Assembly: GCF_047468865.1 (NCBI RefSeq)
Contig: NZ_JBLGTV010000001.1
Location: 310,001-374,000, forward strand
Length of the DNA: 64,000 nucleotides
Direction: 5' to 3'
From: Castellaniella hirudinis_A
GTDB taxonomy: Bacteria > Pseudomonadota > Gammaproteobacteria > Burkholderiales > Burkholderiaceae_B
Part shown: positions 14,467-23,052 of the stretch, piece by piece
Layout: every line of letters begins with the position of its first letter
Position numbering within the stretch: the first letter of the stretch is position 1
Position numbers and translations under genes: made by a program
Notes under the pieces: model-generated
Database searches by the model: none
What the model saw: only the letters and a program-made list of their open reading frames with translations
Told to the model about the DNA's origin: nothing

Positions 14467-15900
14467 TTATTGGTGAATGGGCTGGAAAGAATGGGCAGCG
14501 GTGTCCGCCGCGGGCGCCTGGTAGCCCCCGCCCAGCGCGCTGGCCAGCTGCACGTCCAGGATGTAGGCCTGCGCGTGCAGGTCGGTGGTTTGTACGGTTT
14601 GCTTCAGGGCCTCGCTTTGGGCCATGAGCACTTGCACGAAATTGCCCAGCCCCGCCTTGTAGCGCTGCAGGGCCACGTCGTAGGCCGAGGTAATCGCCTT
14701 CAGGCTGGCTTCCTGGTGCTGGATCTGGGTATGCAGCGACTGGATCGACGCCTGGGCGTCGGCCACCTCGCGGATCGCGCCCAGCACGGTTTCGTTGTAC
14801 TGCGCGATGGCCTCGTCGCGCGCCGCGCGGCGGCCGGCCAGTTGGGCGTTCAAGGCCCCCGCATTGAAAATCGGCAGGGTGATGACCGGGCCGGCGCTGT
14901 ATTGTTCGCTGCGGCTGCGAAACAACTGATCCATCCCCAGGGACAGATAGCCGGCGGCGGCCGACAGGCTGATATTGGGCAGGAAGTCCGCCTTGGCGGC
15001 GGAGATTTCCGCTCCGGCGGCCACGGCCTGCAGGCGGGCGGCGGCAATGTCGGCCCGGCGCCCCAGCAGGGCGACCGGCAGGGGGGCCGGCGCTTGGGCG
15101 GGAATCGTCTGGTAGGGGGTCGGGGCGGGCACGGGTAACTGGCCCGGCGACTTGCCCAGCAGCGCCGCCAGCTGGTGATGCATCAGCTGGGCGTTGTTGC
15201 GCGCCTGACTGAGCTGCACCCGGGCCGACGATACCGCCGAATCCGCCTGATCCACATCGACCTGGATGCCCAGGCCGTTGCGGTAGCGATCCCGCGTGAT
15301 GTCCAGGGCCTCTTGCAGTTTCCCCACGATGGCCTCGATGGCCGCCGACTGCGCCTGGGCGTTCTGCAGCTGGAAATACGCCTGCGCCACGGCCGAGACA
15401 ATCAGGGTATGGGCCTGCTGGCGGGCGGCTTCGGCGGCGGCGGCCCGCGTTCTGGCCGCCTGGGACAGGGCGGCCTGGCGGCCCCACAGGTCGGGGTTGA
15501 AATCCAATTGCAGGGTCAGGCCCGTGTCGCTTTGGTACGACCCGCCCAGCGGGGGCGGGTAGATGTAGTTCTCGCTCAGGCGCTCGCGGGTCAGGTGGTA
15601 GTTGGCGTTGACCTGGGGCCATTGCACGGCGCGGGCGCCGCGGGCGGCGGCCTGGGCGGCGCGCACGCGCGCGGCGGCGGCCTGCAGGCCGGGGTTGCCC
15701 GCCAGCGCCTGGTCGATCAACTGGTTCAGCTGGACATCCTGGTAGCGGGTCCACCAATCGTCGTTCGGCCAGGAGACAGCGCCGTCCGGGTTCAGGGCCA
15801 GGGTTTCGCCGGACAGCGCCGCCACTTGGGGCGCGCCGGGATCCATGGGGGCGCAGGCCGACAGCGCCAGGGCCAGTAGCAGGGGGAGATAAGGTTTCAT
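14467..15900 (-). CDS. NodT-family outer-membrane efflux lipoprotein
   Basis: A 477-residue TolC/OprM-type channel subunit. The N-terminus is a lipoprotein signal (MKPYLPLLLALALSAC, lipidated Cys16). Two outer-membrane efflux repeats follow, each with long helices rich in Ala and Gln, and characteristic strands such as ANYHLTRERLSENY and LSAAAGYLSLG. It supplies the exit duct for the EmrAB pump. It lies 108 bp downstream of marR, and that gap holds a second exact copy of the operator, so the three pump genes may have their own MarR-controlled promoter. Confidence 0.92.
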   Translation of the reverse strand: MKPYLPLLLALALSACAPMDPGAPQVAALSGETLALNPDGAVSWPNDDWWTRYQDVQLNQLIDQALAGNPGLQAAAARVRAAQAAARGARAVQWPQVNANYHLTRERLSENYIYPPPLGGSYQSDTGLTLQLDFNPDLWGRQAALSQAARTRAAAAEAARQQAHTLIVSAVAQAYFQLQNAQAQSAAIEAIVGKLQEALDITRDRYRNGLGIQVDVDQADSAVSSARVQLSQARNNAQLMHHQLAALLGKSPGQLPVPAPTPYQTIPAQAPAPLPVALLGRRADIAAARLQAVAAGAEISAAKADFLPNISLSAAAGYLSLGMDQLFRSRSEQYSAGPVITLPIFNAGALNAQLAGRRAARDEAIAQYNETVLGAIREVADAQASIQSLHTQIQHQEASLKAITSAYDVALQRYKAGLGNFVQVLMAQSEALKQTVQTTDLHAQAYILDVQLASALGGGYQAPAADTAAHSFQPIHQ

Positions 15901-15935
15901 GCTGACAGCAAGCTGAAAGTTATTGATGTGGTCAT

Positions 15936-15953
15936 TATCTGACTAGGCAATTA
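15936..15953. promoter_or_regulatory. MarR operator, copy 1 (before the channel gene)
   Basis: TATCTGACTAGGCAATTA, identical over 18 bp to the sequence at 16558-16575. The core resembles an imperfect palindrome of the TTGCCTAG/GGCAA type used by MarR regulators. It lies 36 bp upstream of the NodT-like start codon, in the 108-bp gap after marR. Confidence 0.65.
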
Positions 15954-16008
15954 TAAAGAACAAAAAACGCCCGAGGCGGCGCCTGGGCGGTCGCGCTGGT
16001 CGTCCGGC

Positions 16009-16536
16009 TTATTCCCGGCTGGCTTCGCTGGCGGATTGCAGGTGGTGTTCGCCGTTGCGGATCATGCGCCGCAGCAAGACCAGCAGGGCATGGATTTCGT
16101 CATCCGAGAACCCTTGCAGATGCAGGTTCAGCGCCCCGGCGATGATGGGCAGGATTTGATCCGCCAGGGTGTGGCCCGTGTCTGTGAGCGCGACCTTGAC
16201 CACGCGGCGATCTGCGCGGCAGCGCTCGCGGTGCAGGAAACCCTTGGCTTCCAGGCGATCCAGCATGCGCGTCATGGCGCCGGTGTCGACCCCGATGGCG
16301 CGTGCCAGTTCGGCGGGCGTGTCGATGTTTTTGTGCTTGATCAGCAGCAGGGGGCGCCACTGGTTGGCCGTCAGGCCCAGGGGCAGGGTATCCAGGTCGA
16401 TGATCCGGTGGAGGAGCCCGTTCAGGTGCCGGATCAGCAGGCCGACGTTGCCGTCCGGGGCCAGATCGCTGGGGGTTTGCCCATAGAAGCAGCAGCCGCC
16501 AGCCGGGCGGGAGGACGAGGAACTGGTTTCTTGCAT
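16009..16536 (-). CDS. MarR-family repressor of the efflux operon
   Basis: A 175-residue winged-helix regulator. The core (about 35-150) includes PLGLTANQWRPLLLIKHKN, the recognition helix VDTGAMTRMLDRLEAKGFLH and the wing RERCRADRRVVKVALTDTG. An N-terminal Ser-rich leader contains adjacent cysteines (AGGCCFYG, residues 15-16), which might be redox- or ligand-responsive. It is the first gene of the operon and sits between two identical candidate operators, so it probably represses itself, the pump and perhaps the divergent EamA gene until a drug binds. Confidence 0.9.
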   Translation of the reverse strand: MQETSSSSSRPAGGCCFYGQTPSDLAPDGNVGLLIRHLNGLLHRIIDLDTLPLGLTANQWRPLLLIKHKNIDTPAELARAIGVDTGAMTRMLDRLEAKGFLHRERCRADRRVVKVALTDTGHTLADQILPIIAGALNLHLQGFSDDEIHALLVLLRRMIRNGEHHLQSASEASRE

Positions 16537-16557
16537 GTTAAAATTCTACCCCAACAA

Positions 16558-16575
16558 TATCTGACTAGGCAATTA
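16558..16575. promoter_or_regulatory. MarR operator, copy 2 (marR/eamA divergent promoter)
   Basis: The same 18-bp TATCTGACTAGGCAATTA sits 22 bp before the marR start and only 4 bp before the start codon of the divergent EamA gene. A bound repressor would block marR and cover the start region of eamA as well. Confidence 0.65.
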
Positions 16576-16579
16576 AATA

Positions 16580-17494
16580 ATGGCGGAAATTTCACGCCGC
16601 CTGTTCTGGGTGGGTTTCGTACTGGCCGGCTTGGGCGCCGTCCTGTTTTCCGCCAAGGCCATCGTGGCCAAGCTGCTGTACGCGCAGGGGGTCGACGCCC
16701 TGGACGTCATCGGTTTTCGCATGCTGCTGGCCCTGCCGTTTTTCCTGGTGATCGCCGGGTTCCAGGCCCGCCGCGCCCGGCGCGGCCTGATCCCCCGGCT
16801 GCGGGCGGCGGACGCCCTGCGCATCGCCGTGCTGGGCTTTATCGGCTACTACTTGTCCAGTTTCCTGGATTTCCTGGGTTTGCAGTACATCACCGCCGGG
16901 CTGGAGCGCCTGATCCTGTTTCTCGCCCCCACCTTCGTCCTGCTGGTTTCAGCGCTATTCCTGAAAAAACCGATCGCCGCGCGCCAGTGGCTGGCGATGG
17001 CCCTGGCCTATGGCGGGGTGGCGCTGGTGTTCTGGGGCGACCTGTCCATCGCGGGCGAGCACGTCATTCTGGGGTCGGCTTTTGTGCTGGGGGCCGCATT
17101 TTCCTATGCCCTGTACCTGATCGGCTCGGGCGAAATCATCGAGCGTGTCACCGCGACGCGCCTGACCGCCTACGCCATGACGGTGTCGGCGGGGGTCACG
17201 ATGGCGCATTTTTTCCTGGTCAAGGGGCTGGCCGGCCTGGATCGGGCCTGGCCGGTCTACGGCTTGTCTTTTATCCATGCCACGGTGAATACCGTGCTGC
17301 CCACTTTCATGATCATGTGGTCGGTCGCCCGCATCGGGGCGCCTCTGACGGCCCAACTGGGCCTGCTGGGCCCGGTGTCCATCCTGTTTCTGGCCTGGGC
17401 GTTTCTGGGCGAGCCCATCACGGTGCTGCAGGTGGCGGGCACGATTCTGGTGGCGGCGGCGGCCATCGTGCTGGGACGCCGCCCGAAAGCCTGA
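16580..17494 (+). CDS. EamA-family (DMT) transporter
   Basis: A 304-residue inner-membrane protein with ten predicted helices in two five-helix EamA repeats. The first ends near residue 138 (the FLAPTFVLLVSALFLKKP segment) and the second near 295, ending in GEPITVLQVAGTILVAAAAI. The substrate is unknown; relatives export amino acids or metabolites. The start is odd: the MarR-type operator ends 4 bp before the ATG and no clear ribosome binding site is seen, so the message may be leaderless or nearly so. The context suggests co-regulation with the multidrug pump. Confidence 0.85.
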   Translation: MAEISRRLFWVGFVLAGLGAVLFSAKAIVAKLLYAQGVDALDVIGFRMLLALPFFLVIAGFQARRARRGLIPRLRAADALRIAVLGFIGYYLSSFLDFLGLQYITAGLERLILFLAPTFVLLVSALFLKKPIAARQWLAMALAYGGVALVFWGDLSIAGEHVILGSAFVLGAAFSYALYLIGSGEIIERVTATRLTAYAMTVSAGVTMAHFFLVKGLAGLDRAWPVYGLSFIHATVNTVLPTFMIMWSVARIGAPLTAQLGLLGPVSILFLAWAFLGEPITVLQVAGTILVAAAAIVLGRRPKA

Positions 17495-17512
17495 AGCCCC
17501 GTATGGGCGGGC

Positions 17513-18706
17513 TCAGTTCCCCGAGCCCATTTTTTCCTCGATTTCGTCGCGGTGCACGTCGTGCGTCACGAAACCCGTCGCGTTGTTCGGCATCGCCAGG
17601 TAGCGCGGATGCGCCAGGGTGTCGCGGATGTCCTGCAGCCCGGCGGCCCAGTGCTCGCGCATGGTGGCCGGCCCGAATTGGAAATCGCGGAAATGCTGCT
17701 CGTAGGCCTTGTCCCGGTAGATCAGGTGGATGATGTTGCTGCGTGCCGCGCAGGCCAGCTCGGCGGCCTGCCTGCAGGCGGGGTCGCTGTCGCGCTGTTC
17801 GGCGGGCACGCGATCCAGCACCTGGCGCAGCAGCCGCTGCATTTTGCGGTGGGCGCGCATTTCTTCGGTGATCAGCCGGGTGCGGCTGGAATAGCGGATG
17901 TCCTGGACGCGGTCGCTGATTTCGCTGATGTTGCGCGGCACCGGCCCGCGCGCCGACCATAAATCCACCTGGAACACCAGGGTGTCGCGCTCGGGGCGCT
18001 GCTGCAGGACTTTCGCCAGCGGCGTATTGGAGACCAGGCCGCCGTCCCAGTAGTATTCGCCGTCGATTTCAATGGCCGGGAAGGCGGGGGGCAGGGCCCC
18101 GGACGCCATGAAGTGCTCGGCGGCCAGGCGGGTTTTGCGATTGTCGAAATAGGTGAAATTGCCGGTGCGCACATTCACGGCGCCCACCGAGACATGCAGC
18201 CCGCCGTCGTTGATGCGGTCGAAGTCGCACAGCGATTCGAGCGTTTCTTTCAGGGGACGGGTGTCGTAGTGGCCCACGCGGGCGGGGTCCAGCGAGGCCG
18301 CGAGGACGGCGGGCGGGAACCGGGGATGGAAAAACCCCTTTTGCCCGACCAGCAGGGCGCTGCCGGCGTGCAGGGCGCCCAGAAACTGCCGCGCCAGGTC
18401 GTTGATCTGGAACCAGCTGGATTCGGCCAGGGCGTTGCTGCCGGGGCCGGTATAGGGCTGGCAGATCGTGTCCCAGAACTGCTGCAGGCGCTCGACGCGC
18501 TTTTCGATGGGGTTGCCCGCGATGATGGCGGCGTTCAGGGCGCCGATGGAAATCCCGGCCAGATCGGTCAAGGCGATGCCGGCTTCGTGGAGGCCTTGGT
18601 AGACACCGGCCTGGTAGGCCCCCAGCGCGCCGCCGCCTTGCAGAACCAGGGCGCGGACGTCGTAGGCTTCGTGGGCGGCGGCCGGGGGGGATTTAGTCTT
18701 GGGCAT
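17513..18706 (-). CDS. Patatin-like phospholipase with DUF3734 tail
   Basis: A 397-residue cytosolic or membrane-associated lipid acyl hydrolase. The oxyanion loop QGGGALG (23-29), the nucleophile elbow GISIG (51-55, Ser53) and the catalytic aspartate in WDGG (Asp221) give a complete Ser-Asp dyad. The region after about 260 (ISDRVQDIRYSSRT onward) is the DUF3734-type extension of the bacterial subgroup. Its start overlaps the end of the LysR gene by 14 bp, so the two are probably co-transcribed. The lipid substrate cannot be predicted. Confidence 0.9.
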   Translation of the reverse strand: MPKTKSPPAAAHEAYDVRALVLQGGGALGAYQAGVYQGLHEAGIALTDLAGISIGALNAAIIAGNPIEKRVERLQQFWDTICQPYTGPGSNALAESSWFQINDLARQFLGALHAGSALLVGQKGFFHPRFPPAVLAASLDPARVGHYDTRPLKETLESLCDFDRINDGGLHVSVGAVNVRTGNFTYFDNRKTRLAAEHFMASGALPPAFPAIEIDGEYYWDGGLVSNTPLAKVLQQRPERDTLVFQVDLWSARGPVPRNISEISDRVQDIRYSSRTRLITEEMRAHRKMQRLLRQVLDRVPAEQRDSDPACRQAAELACAARSNIIHLIYRDKAYEQHFRDFQFGPATMREHWAAGLQDIRDTLAHPRYLAMPNNATGFVTHDVHRDEIEEKMGSGN

Positions 18707-19592
18707 GGGCTTGGTTCTCCAGGGTATTCAAAAAGGCTTCGATCAGCGTACCGCGATATCGGCTGCGGTGCAGCAGGATCGACAACCGCCGGTCGAGCCG
18801 CAGAAACGGGGTGCGCAGCACCCGCAGCCGGCCCGTGGCCACGGCGTCCAGGGTGGCGGCGTAGGGCAGGCAGGCGATGCCCAGGCCCGCGATCACCGCC
18901 TGCTTGATGGCTTCGATCTGTCCCAGTTCCAGCAGGATGCGGCCCGGGGGCAGGGCGCTCAGGGCTTGTTCGGTCAGGCTGCGCGTGGCCGATCCCCGTT
19001 CGCGCAGAATCCAGCGCGCATCGGCGAAGTCGCGCGGCTGCAGCCGCGCGGCGCTGGCCAGGGGGTGCGATGGCGCGGCGCAGACCACCAGCGCGTCGCT
19101 GCGCCAGGGCAGGGTGTCCAGCTGGGCGTGGTGCACCGGGCCTTCGACGCAGGCAATGTCGATGGCGTGGTTCAGCAGCATCCCCGTGATGTCCCGGGTA
19201 TTGTCCACCGTCAGGTGCAGGGCGACCATGGGGTGTTGGGCCACCATGGGGCCCAGGAGTTCCCCCACCAGATAATTGCCCACGGTGTTGCTGGCCCCGA
19301 TGCGCAGGGCGCCGTTCAGCGCTCCGCGGGCATCGGGGTGCCGTCGCTGCATGTCCTGCAGGCGTTCCAGGATTTCCCTGGCCAGCGGCAGTTGCTCGGC
19401 CCCTTGGGCGTTCAGGTGCAGGCGGCCGCGCTCGCGGTCGAACAGGGTGCTGCCCAGCTGGCGTTCCAGCTCGGCCAGCGCCATGCTGACGGCGGGCTGC
19501 GTCAAGTGCAAGTGTTCCGCGGCGCGGCGCACGCTGCCTGCCGTGGCCACGGCGTCAAAGACTTCCAGTTGGCGCAGGCTGAGTCCGATCAT
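18693..19592 (-). CDS. yeiE: LysR-family regulator, YeiE-like
   Basis: A 299-residue LysR protein. The N-terminal helix-turn-helix (residues 4-63) contains LRQLEVFDAVATAGSVRRAA and LTQPAVSMALAELERQLG. The effector-binding domain follows (about 90-293). It is divergent from a YeiH-type exporter, as in E. coli where YeiE controls yeiH and responds to sulfite. The 131-bp spacer is AT-rich near 19621-19672, the likely operator zone. The CysB/CbbR relatives are an alternative identity, but the neighbour favours YeiE. Confidence 0.85.
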   Translation of the reverse strand: MIGLSLRQLEVFDAVATAGSVRRAAEHLHLTQPAVSMALAELERQLGSTLFDRERGRLHLNAQGAEQLPLAREILERLQDMQRRHPDARGALNGALRIGASNTVGNYLVGELLGPMVAQHPMVALHLTVDNTRDITGMLLNHAIDIACVEGPVHHAQLDTLPWRSDALVVCAAPSHPLASAARLQPRDFADARWILRERGSATRSLTEQALSALPPGRILLELGQIEAIKQAVIAGLGIACLPYAATLDAVATGRLRVLRTPFLRLDRRLSILLHRSRYRGTLIEAFLNTLENQAHAQD

Positions 19593-19723
19593 GGCGGTTC
19601 CGGTTCATTTCATGTGGTTTTAAACATCAAAATTATTTATACCATGCGTCATGATTATTGAATTTATTGATTGATGAGATTTCACTAGAATCGTCCCTGT
19701 TTCTCATTGCCGCCGAGCCGTCC

Positions 19724-20788
19724 ATGTTGCCGATTTCCGCTGTTCCCAGCCCTTTGCCCGCCGCGGGCGTGGGCGTCTGTCCCGCGGCCGATGGCCGGCC
19801 GCGCGCGCCGTCGCGTTGGTACGGGGTGGGCCTGGCCGCCGGCCTGGGGCTGGTGGCCTGGCAGCTGGGCGCCTGGTTTCCCCTGGTGGGTGGCCCCGTC
19901 ATGGGGATTCTGCTGGGCATGTTGTGGCGCAACCTGCTGGGGGTGTCCCCGCTGTTCGTGCCGGGCATCGGCTACAGCAGCCGCCAGGTGCTGCAGTGGT
20001 CCATCATCGGCCTGGGCTTCGGCCTGAGCCTGGGCCAGATCCTGCTGACGGGGGCGTCTTCGCTGTCGGTCACGTTGGTCACCCTGGCCGTGGCGTTTCT
20101 CGTCGCCTGGGGGCTGGGGCGCTGTCTGGGGGTCGCCGGCCCCCTGCGCACGCTGATCGGGGTGGGCACCGCCATCTGCGGGGGCTCGGCCATCGCGGCG
20201 GCGGCCCCGATCATCCGGCCCGACGATCACGATACCGCCCTGGCCATCTCCACGATCTTTCTGTTCAATATCGTGGCCGTCCTGGCGTTTCCGTTTCTGG
20301 GGCATGGGCTGGGCCTGAGCGACGCGGGCTTCGGCCTGTGGGCGGGCACCGCCATCAACGATACCTCGTCCGTGGTGGCTGCGGGCTACAGCTACAGCAG
20401 CGCCGCCGGCGACATCGCCACAATCGTCAAACTCACCCGCGCCACCCTGATCATTCCGGTGTGCATCGCGCTGGCCTTGTGGACGGCCTGGCGCGCCCGC
20501 CATGCCGAGACCCGGGTGTCGCTGGCGCGGATATTCCCCTGGTTCATCGTCTGGTTCCTGGCGGCTTCGGGCGCGCGCACCCTGGGCCTGGTGCCCGATG
20601 TCCTGCTGGGGCCTTTGCAGGCGGCGGCGCAGTTCTTGATCATCATGGCCCTGACCGCCATCGGCCTGTCCTCTGACCTGCGCCGCATGGCGCTGGCGGG
20701 CGCGCGTCCCCTGCTGCTGGGGCTGGGCGTCTGGGTGTCGGTGGCCGCCAGCAGCCTGTTGGTGCAGTGGCTGCTGGGCAGCCTATAG
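19724..20788 (+). CDS. yeiH: YeiH/UPF0324-family putative sulfate/sulfite exporter
   Basis: A 354-residue inner-membrane protein with about ten helices. Family hallmarks include GVGTAICGGSAIAAAAPIIR, AGTAINDTSSVVAAGYSYS and a TRATLIIP segment. YeiH is annotated as a putative sulfate exporter; the flanking YeiE-like regulator suggests sulfite or sulfate homeostasis. ATG 19724 is preferred over a TTG 66 bp upstream, because the length then matches E. coli YeiH (about 350). No strong ribosome binding site is seen for either. Confidence 0.88.
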   Translation: MLPISAVPSPLPAAGVGVCPAADGRPRAPSRWYGVGLAAGLGLVAWQLGAWFPLVGGPVMGILLGMLWRNLLGVSPLFVPGIGYSSRQVLQWSIIGLGFGLSLGQILLTGASSLSVTLVTLAVAFLVAWGLGRCLGVAGPLRTLIGVGTAICGGSAIAAAAPIIRPDDHDTALAISTIFLFNIVAVLAFPFLGHGLGLSDAGFGLWAGTAINDTSSVVAAGYSYSSAAGDIATIVKLTRATLIIPVCIALALWTAWRARHAETRVSLARIFPWFIVWFLAASGARTLGLVPDVLLGPLQAAAQFLIIMALTAIGLSSDLRRMALAGARPLLLGLGVWVSVAASSLLVQWLLGSL

Positions 20789-20821
20789 GGTCACGGCAAC
20801 GAAAGGGTCACAGCAACGAAA
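20788..20821. repeat. 17-bp tandem duplication at the yeiH/sirB2 junction
   Basis: GGGTCACGGCAACGAAA (20788-20804) is followed directly by GGGTCACAGCAACGAAA (20805-20821), one mismatch. It covers the last codons and stop of the minus-strand sirB2 gene, so the gene end has been duplicated. The second copy encodes FSLL-stop and the first is left as spacer. Confidence 0.8.
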
Positions 20822-21194
20822 ACCAAGAAGTGGAATCCTTGGTCATCGCCACGCCCACGATATACGCGAAGATCGCCGCCGCGATCAGGGCCGCGACCAG
20901 GCGGCCCCGCGTGGTGCGGCCGCGCTTGATGGCGATGGTGCCCACGCCGATATAGGCGACCAGCAGCACGATCTTGGTCAGTATCCAGGGCTGGTTGGGG
21001 CCGATCATGGCCGCCAGGATTACCCCGCAGGTCAGCAGCACCGTGTCGATGACGTGCGGCAGGATGCGCACCAGCCGGTGCTGCAGCAGGGCGTTTCCGG
21101 TGATCGACCAGTACGCCCGGATGAGAAACAGCGTGATGCTCAGGGCGACGGCGGTCACGTGCAGGTGCTTGATGGGGAAATAGTATGCGGTCAT
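20808..21194 (-). CDS. SirB2-family inner-membrane protein
   Basis: A 128-residue protein with four predicted helices (about 8-26, 45-62, 69-86, 99-116). The SirB2 pattern is clear: YYFPIKHLHVTAVALSITLF, then HVIDTVLLTCGVILA and ILTKIVLLVAYIGVGTIAIK. The role of SirB2 is not established; it was first noted near Salmonella invasion-regulator genes. It starts 5 bp after the SbmA/YddA-like gene, so the two form an operon. Confidence 0.88.
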   Translation of the reverse strand: MTAYYFPIKHLHVTAVALSITLFLIRAYWSITGNALLQHRLVRILPHVIDTVLLTCGVILAAMIGPNQPWILTKIVLLVAYIGVGTIAIKRGRTTRGRLVAALIAAAIFAYIVGVAMTKDSTSWFSLL

Positions 21195-21199
21195 GGGCG

Positions 21200-22996
21200 C
21201 TATTGTAATGAGATTGGATTGAGCTGCCAGCCGCCGTTGTCGCCTTCCAGAACCAGCTCGGTTTCGTGGTGGCGGCGCAGGGTGCTGCGGTGGCCCACGC
21301 TGACGATCCGGGCCTCGGGCAACTGGGCGCGCAGCAGGCGATACATGGCGTCTTCCAGCCCTTCGTCCATGGCCGACGTGGCCTCGTCCAGGAAGGCCGC
21401 GTCCGGCCGGGCCAGCAGCAAACGGCCAAAGGCCAGGCGCTGCTGTTCGCCCAGCGACAGGATGCGGCTCCAGTCGTCCGCGACGTCCAGGCGGTCGCGC
21501 AGATGGCCCAGCTGTATCTGATCCAGGACGGCCTCGTCCCGGCCGTCCGGGCCGGCGGCGACCGGCCGGGGGTAGTGCAAGGCTTCGCGCAGTGTGCCCA
21601 GGGGCAGATATGGTTTTTGCGCCAGAAACAGGCTGGCCTGCTCGGGGCGGATGATCTCGCCCGAGCCATGCGGCCAAATACCGGCGATGGTGCGCAGCAG
21701 GGTGGTCTTGCCCGCCCCCGAGGGCCCGCGCACCAGGATTGCCTGGGCCGGCGCGACTTCCAGGTTCAGGTCTTTCAGCAGTGCATGGCCGTCCGGCCGG
21801 CGGACTGTGAGGTTTTTCAGGGCCAGCCGGCTGCCGTCCTGGGTTGTGCGGGGTAGCTGCATCTGGCGGGCGGCGTCCACGGCGGCGTCAAAACCGGTCA
21901 GACGGTCCAGCGTGGCGCGGTACGTGGCGAAGCTGTCGTAGACATTGCGAAAGAACGACAGATTGGCCTGCAGCTGGCCGAAAGCCTGGGCCGTCTGGAT
22001 CAGGTCGCCCAGGCTGATCTGCTTGGAAAAAAAGCGGCTGGCCTGGATGATGAAGGGAAACACCACGGCGGTCTGGGAAACCACGAAATTGAAACCCAGG
22101 AATTTCAGCGAGCGGTGGATGATGGCCCAGGTGTTGCCGATGACCTGGGCAAACCAGTGGCGCAGCGTGCGGCCTTCGACTGGCTCGCCCCGGTAGAACG
22201 CGATGCTTTCGGCGTATTCGCGTATCCGCACCAGGGCGTAGCGGTAGTCGGCGTTCAGCTTTTCGTTCAGGAAATTCAGGCGGATCAGCGGCTTGCCGAT
22301 CCAGATGGCCAGCAAGGTGGCCAGGAACACGTAGATGAACACCAGGAACACCATGGCGCGCGGGATGTCGTGGCCCAGCACGGTCATGGGGCCGGACAGG
22401 TTCCAGAGGATCAGGGTGAAGGCGATGGTGGACACCACCGCGTTGATCAGCCCCACGGCCAGCGTCATGGACGTTTCGGCGAAGCTGGTGATGTCCTGCT
22501 GGATACGCTGATCCGGGTTGTCGGCCAAGTGGCTGAACGAGGCGGAGCGGTAGTAGGCCTGCTGTTCCATCCAGCGGCTCAACAGCCGCTCATTCAGCCA
22601 CTCGCGCCAGTGCACCACAAAGGCCTGCTGTACGTAATAGTCGAACAGAGAGCGCACCACATGGGCGGCCGCCAGCCCGGCGAACAGCAGCATGGCGGCC
22701 CAGAATCCGGGGGCGTCCAGTGCCTGCAGGGCGCTGTACATGGTGTTGTACCAGTTGGAGAACAGCACATCCAGGCGCACGGCGCCCAGGGTCAGCAGCA
22801 GGATCAGGGCCACCCCGGCCAAGGGCCGCCAGTTGCGCCGGGGCGAGAAAAAACCTGCGGTCAGCCGCCAGAACTGGTCGCCCCAGCGGGTAAAGCGCCG
22901 CAGGCACCAGATGGTGGCCGCGCCGGCCAGCAGCGTCAGCACATAAGCTTTGGCCAGCCAGAAGCCGCTTTCCAATAACGTGTCCTGCCATGCCAT
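21200..22996 (-). CDS. ABC transporter, fused permease-ATPase, SbmA/BacA-YddA type
   Basis: A 598-residue half-transporter. The first 350 residues form an SbmA/BacA-like membrane domain, with helices near 15-32, 58-76, 93-112, 172-192 and 212-232 and the motif NPDQRIQQDITSF. The C-terminal ATPase has Walker A GPSGAGKTTL, the signature LSLGEQQRLAFGR, Walker B AAFLDEATSAMD and an H-loop histidine in VGHRS. Relatives move peptides, vitamins (Rv1819c) or fatty acyl-CoA (ABCD family). The substrate is not predictable here. An AAGGAC ribosome binding site precedes the ATG. It lies 56 bp after norR. Confidence 0.88.
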   Translation of the reverse strand: MAWQDTLLESGFWLAKAYVLTLLAGAATIWCLRRFTRWGDQFWRLTAGFFSPRRNWRPLAGVALILLLTLGAVRLDVLFSNWYNTMYSALQALDAPGFWAAMLLFAGLAAAHVVRSLFDYYVQQAFVVHWREWLNERLLSRWMEQQAYYRSASFSHLADNPDQRIQQDITSFAETSMTLAVGLINAVVSTIAFTLILWNLSGPMTVLGHDIPRAMVFLVFIYVFLATLLAIWIGKPLIRLNFLNEKLNADYRYALVRIREYAESIAFYRGEPVEGRTLRHWFAQVIGNTWAIIHRSLKFLGFNFVVSQTAVVFPFIIQASRFFSKQISLGDLIQTAQAFGQLQANLSFFRNVYDSFATYRATLDRLTGFDAAVDAARQMQLPRTTQDGSRLALKNLTVRRPDGHALLKDLNLEVAPAQAILVRGPSGAGKTTLLRTIAGIWPHGSGEIIRPEQASLFLAQKPYLPLGTLREALHYPRPVAAGPDGRDEAVLDQIQLGHLRDRLDVADDWSRILSLGEQQRLAFGRLLLARPDAAFLDEATSAMDEGLEDAMYRLLRAQLPEARIVSVGHRSTLRRHHETELVLEGDNGGWQLNPISLQ

Positions 22997-23052
22997 GGGT
23001 TTCGTGTCCTTTCAGTGAGCCGGTCGCGGATGGATTTTAGGTTGGATGGGCA

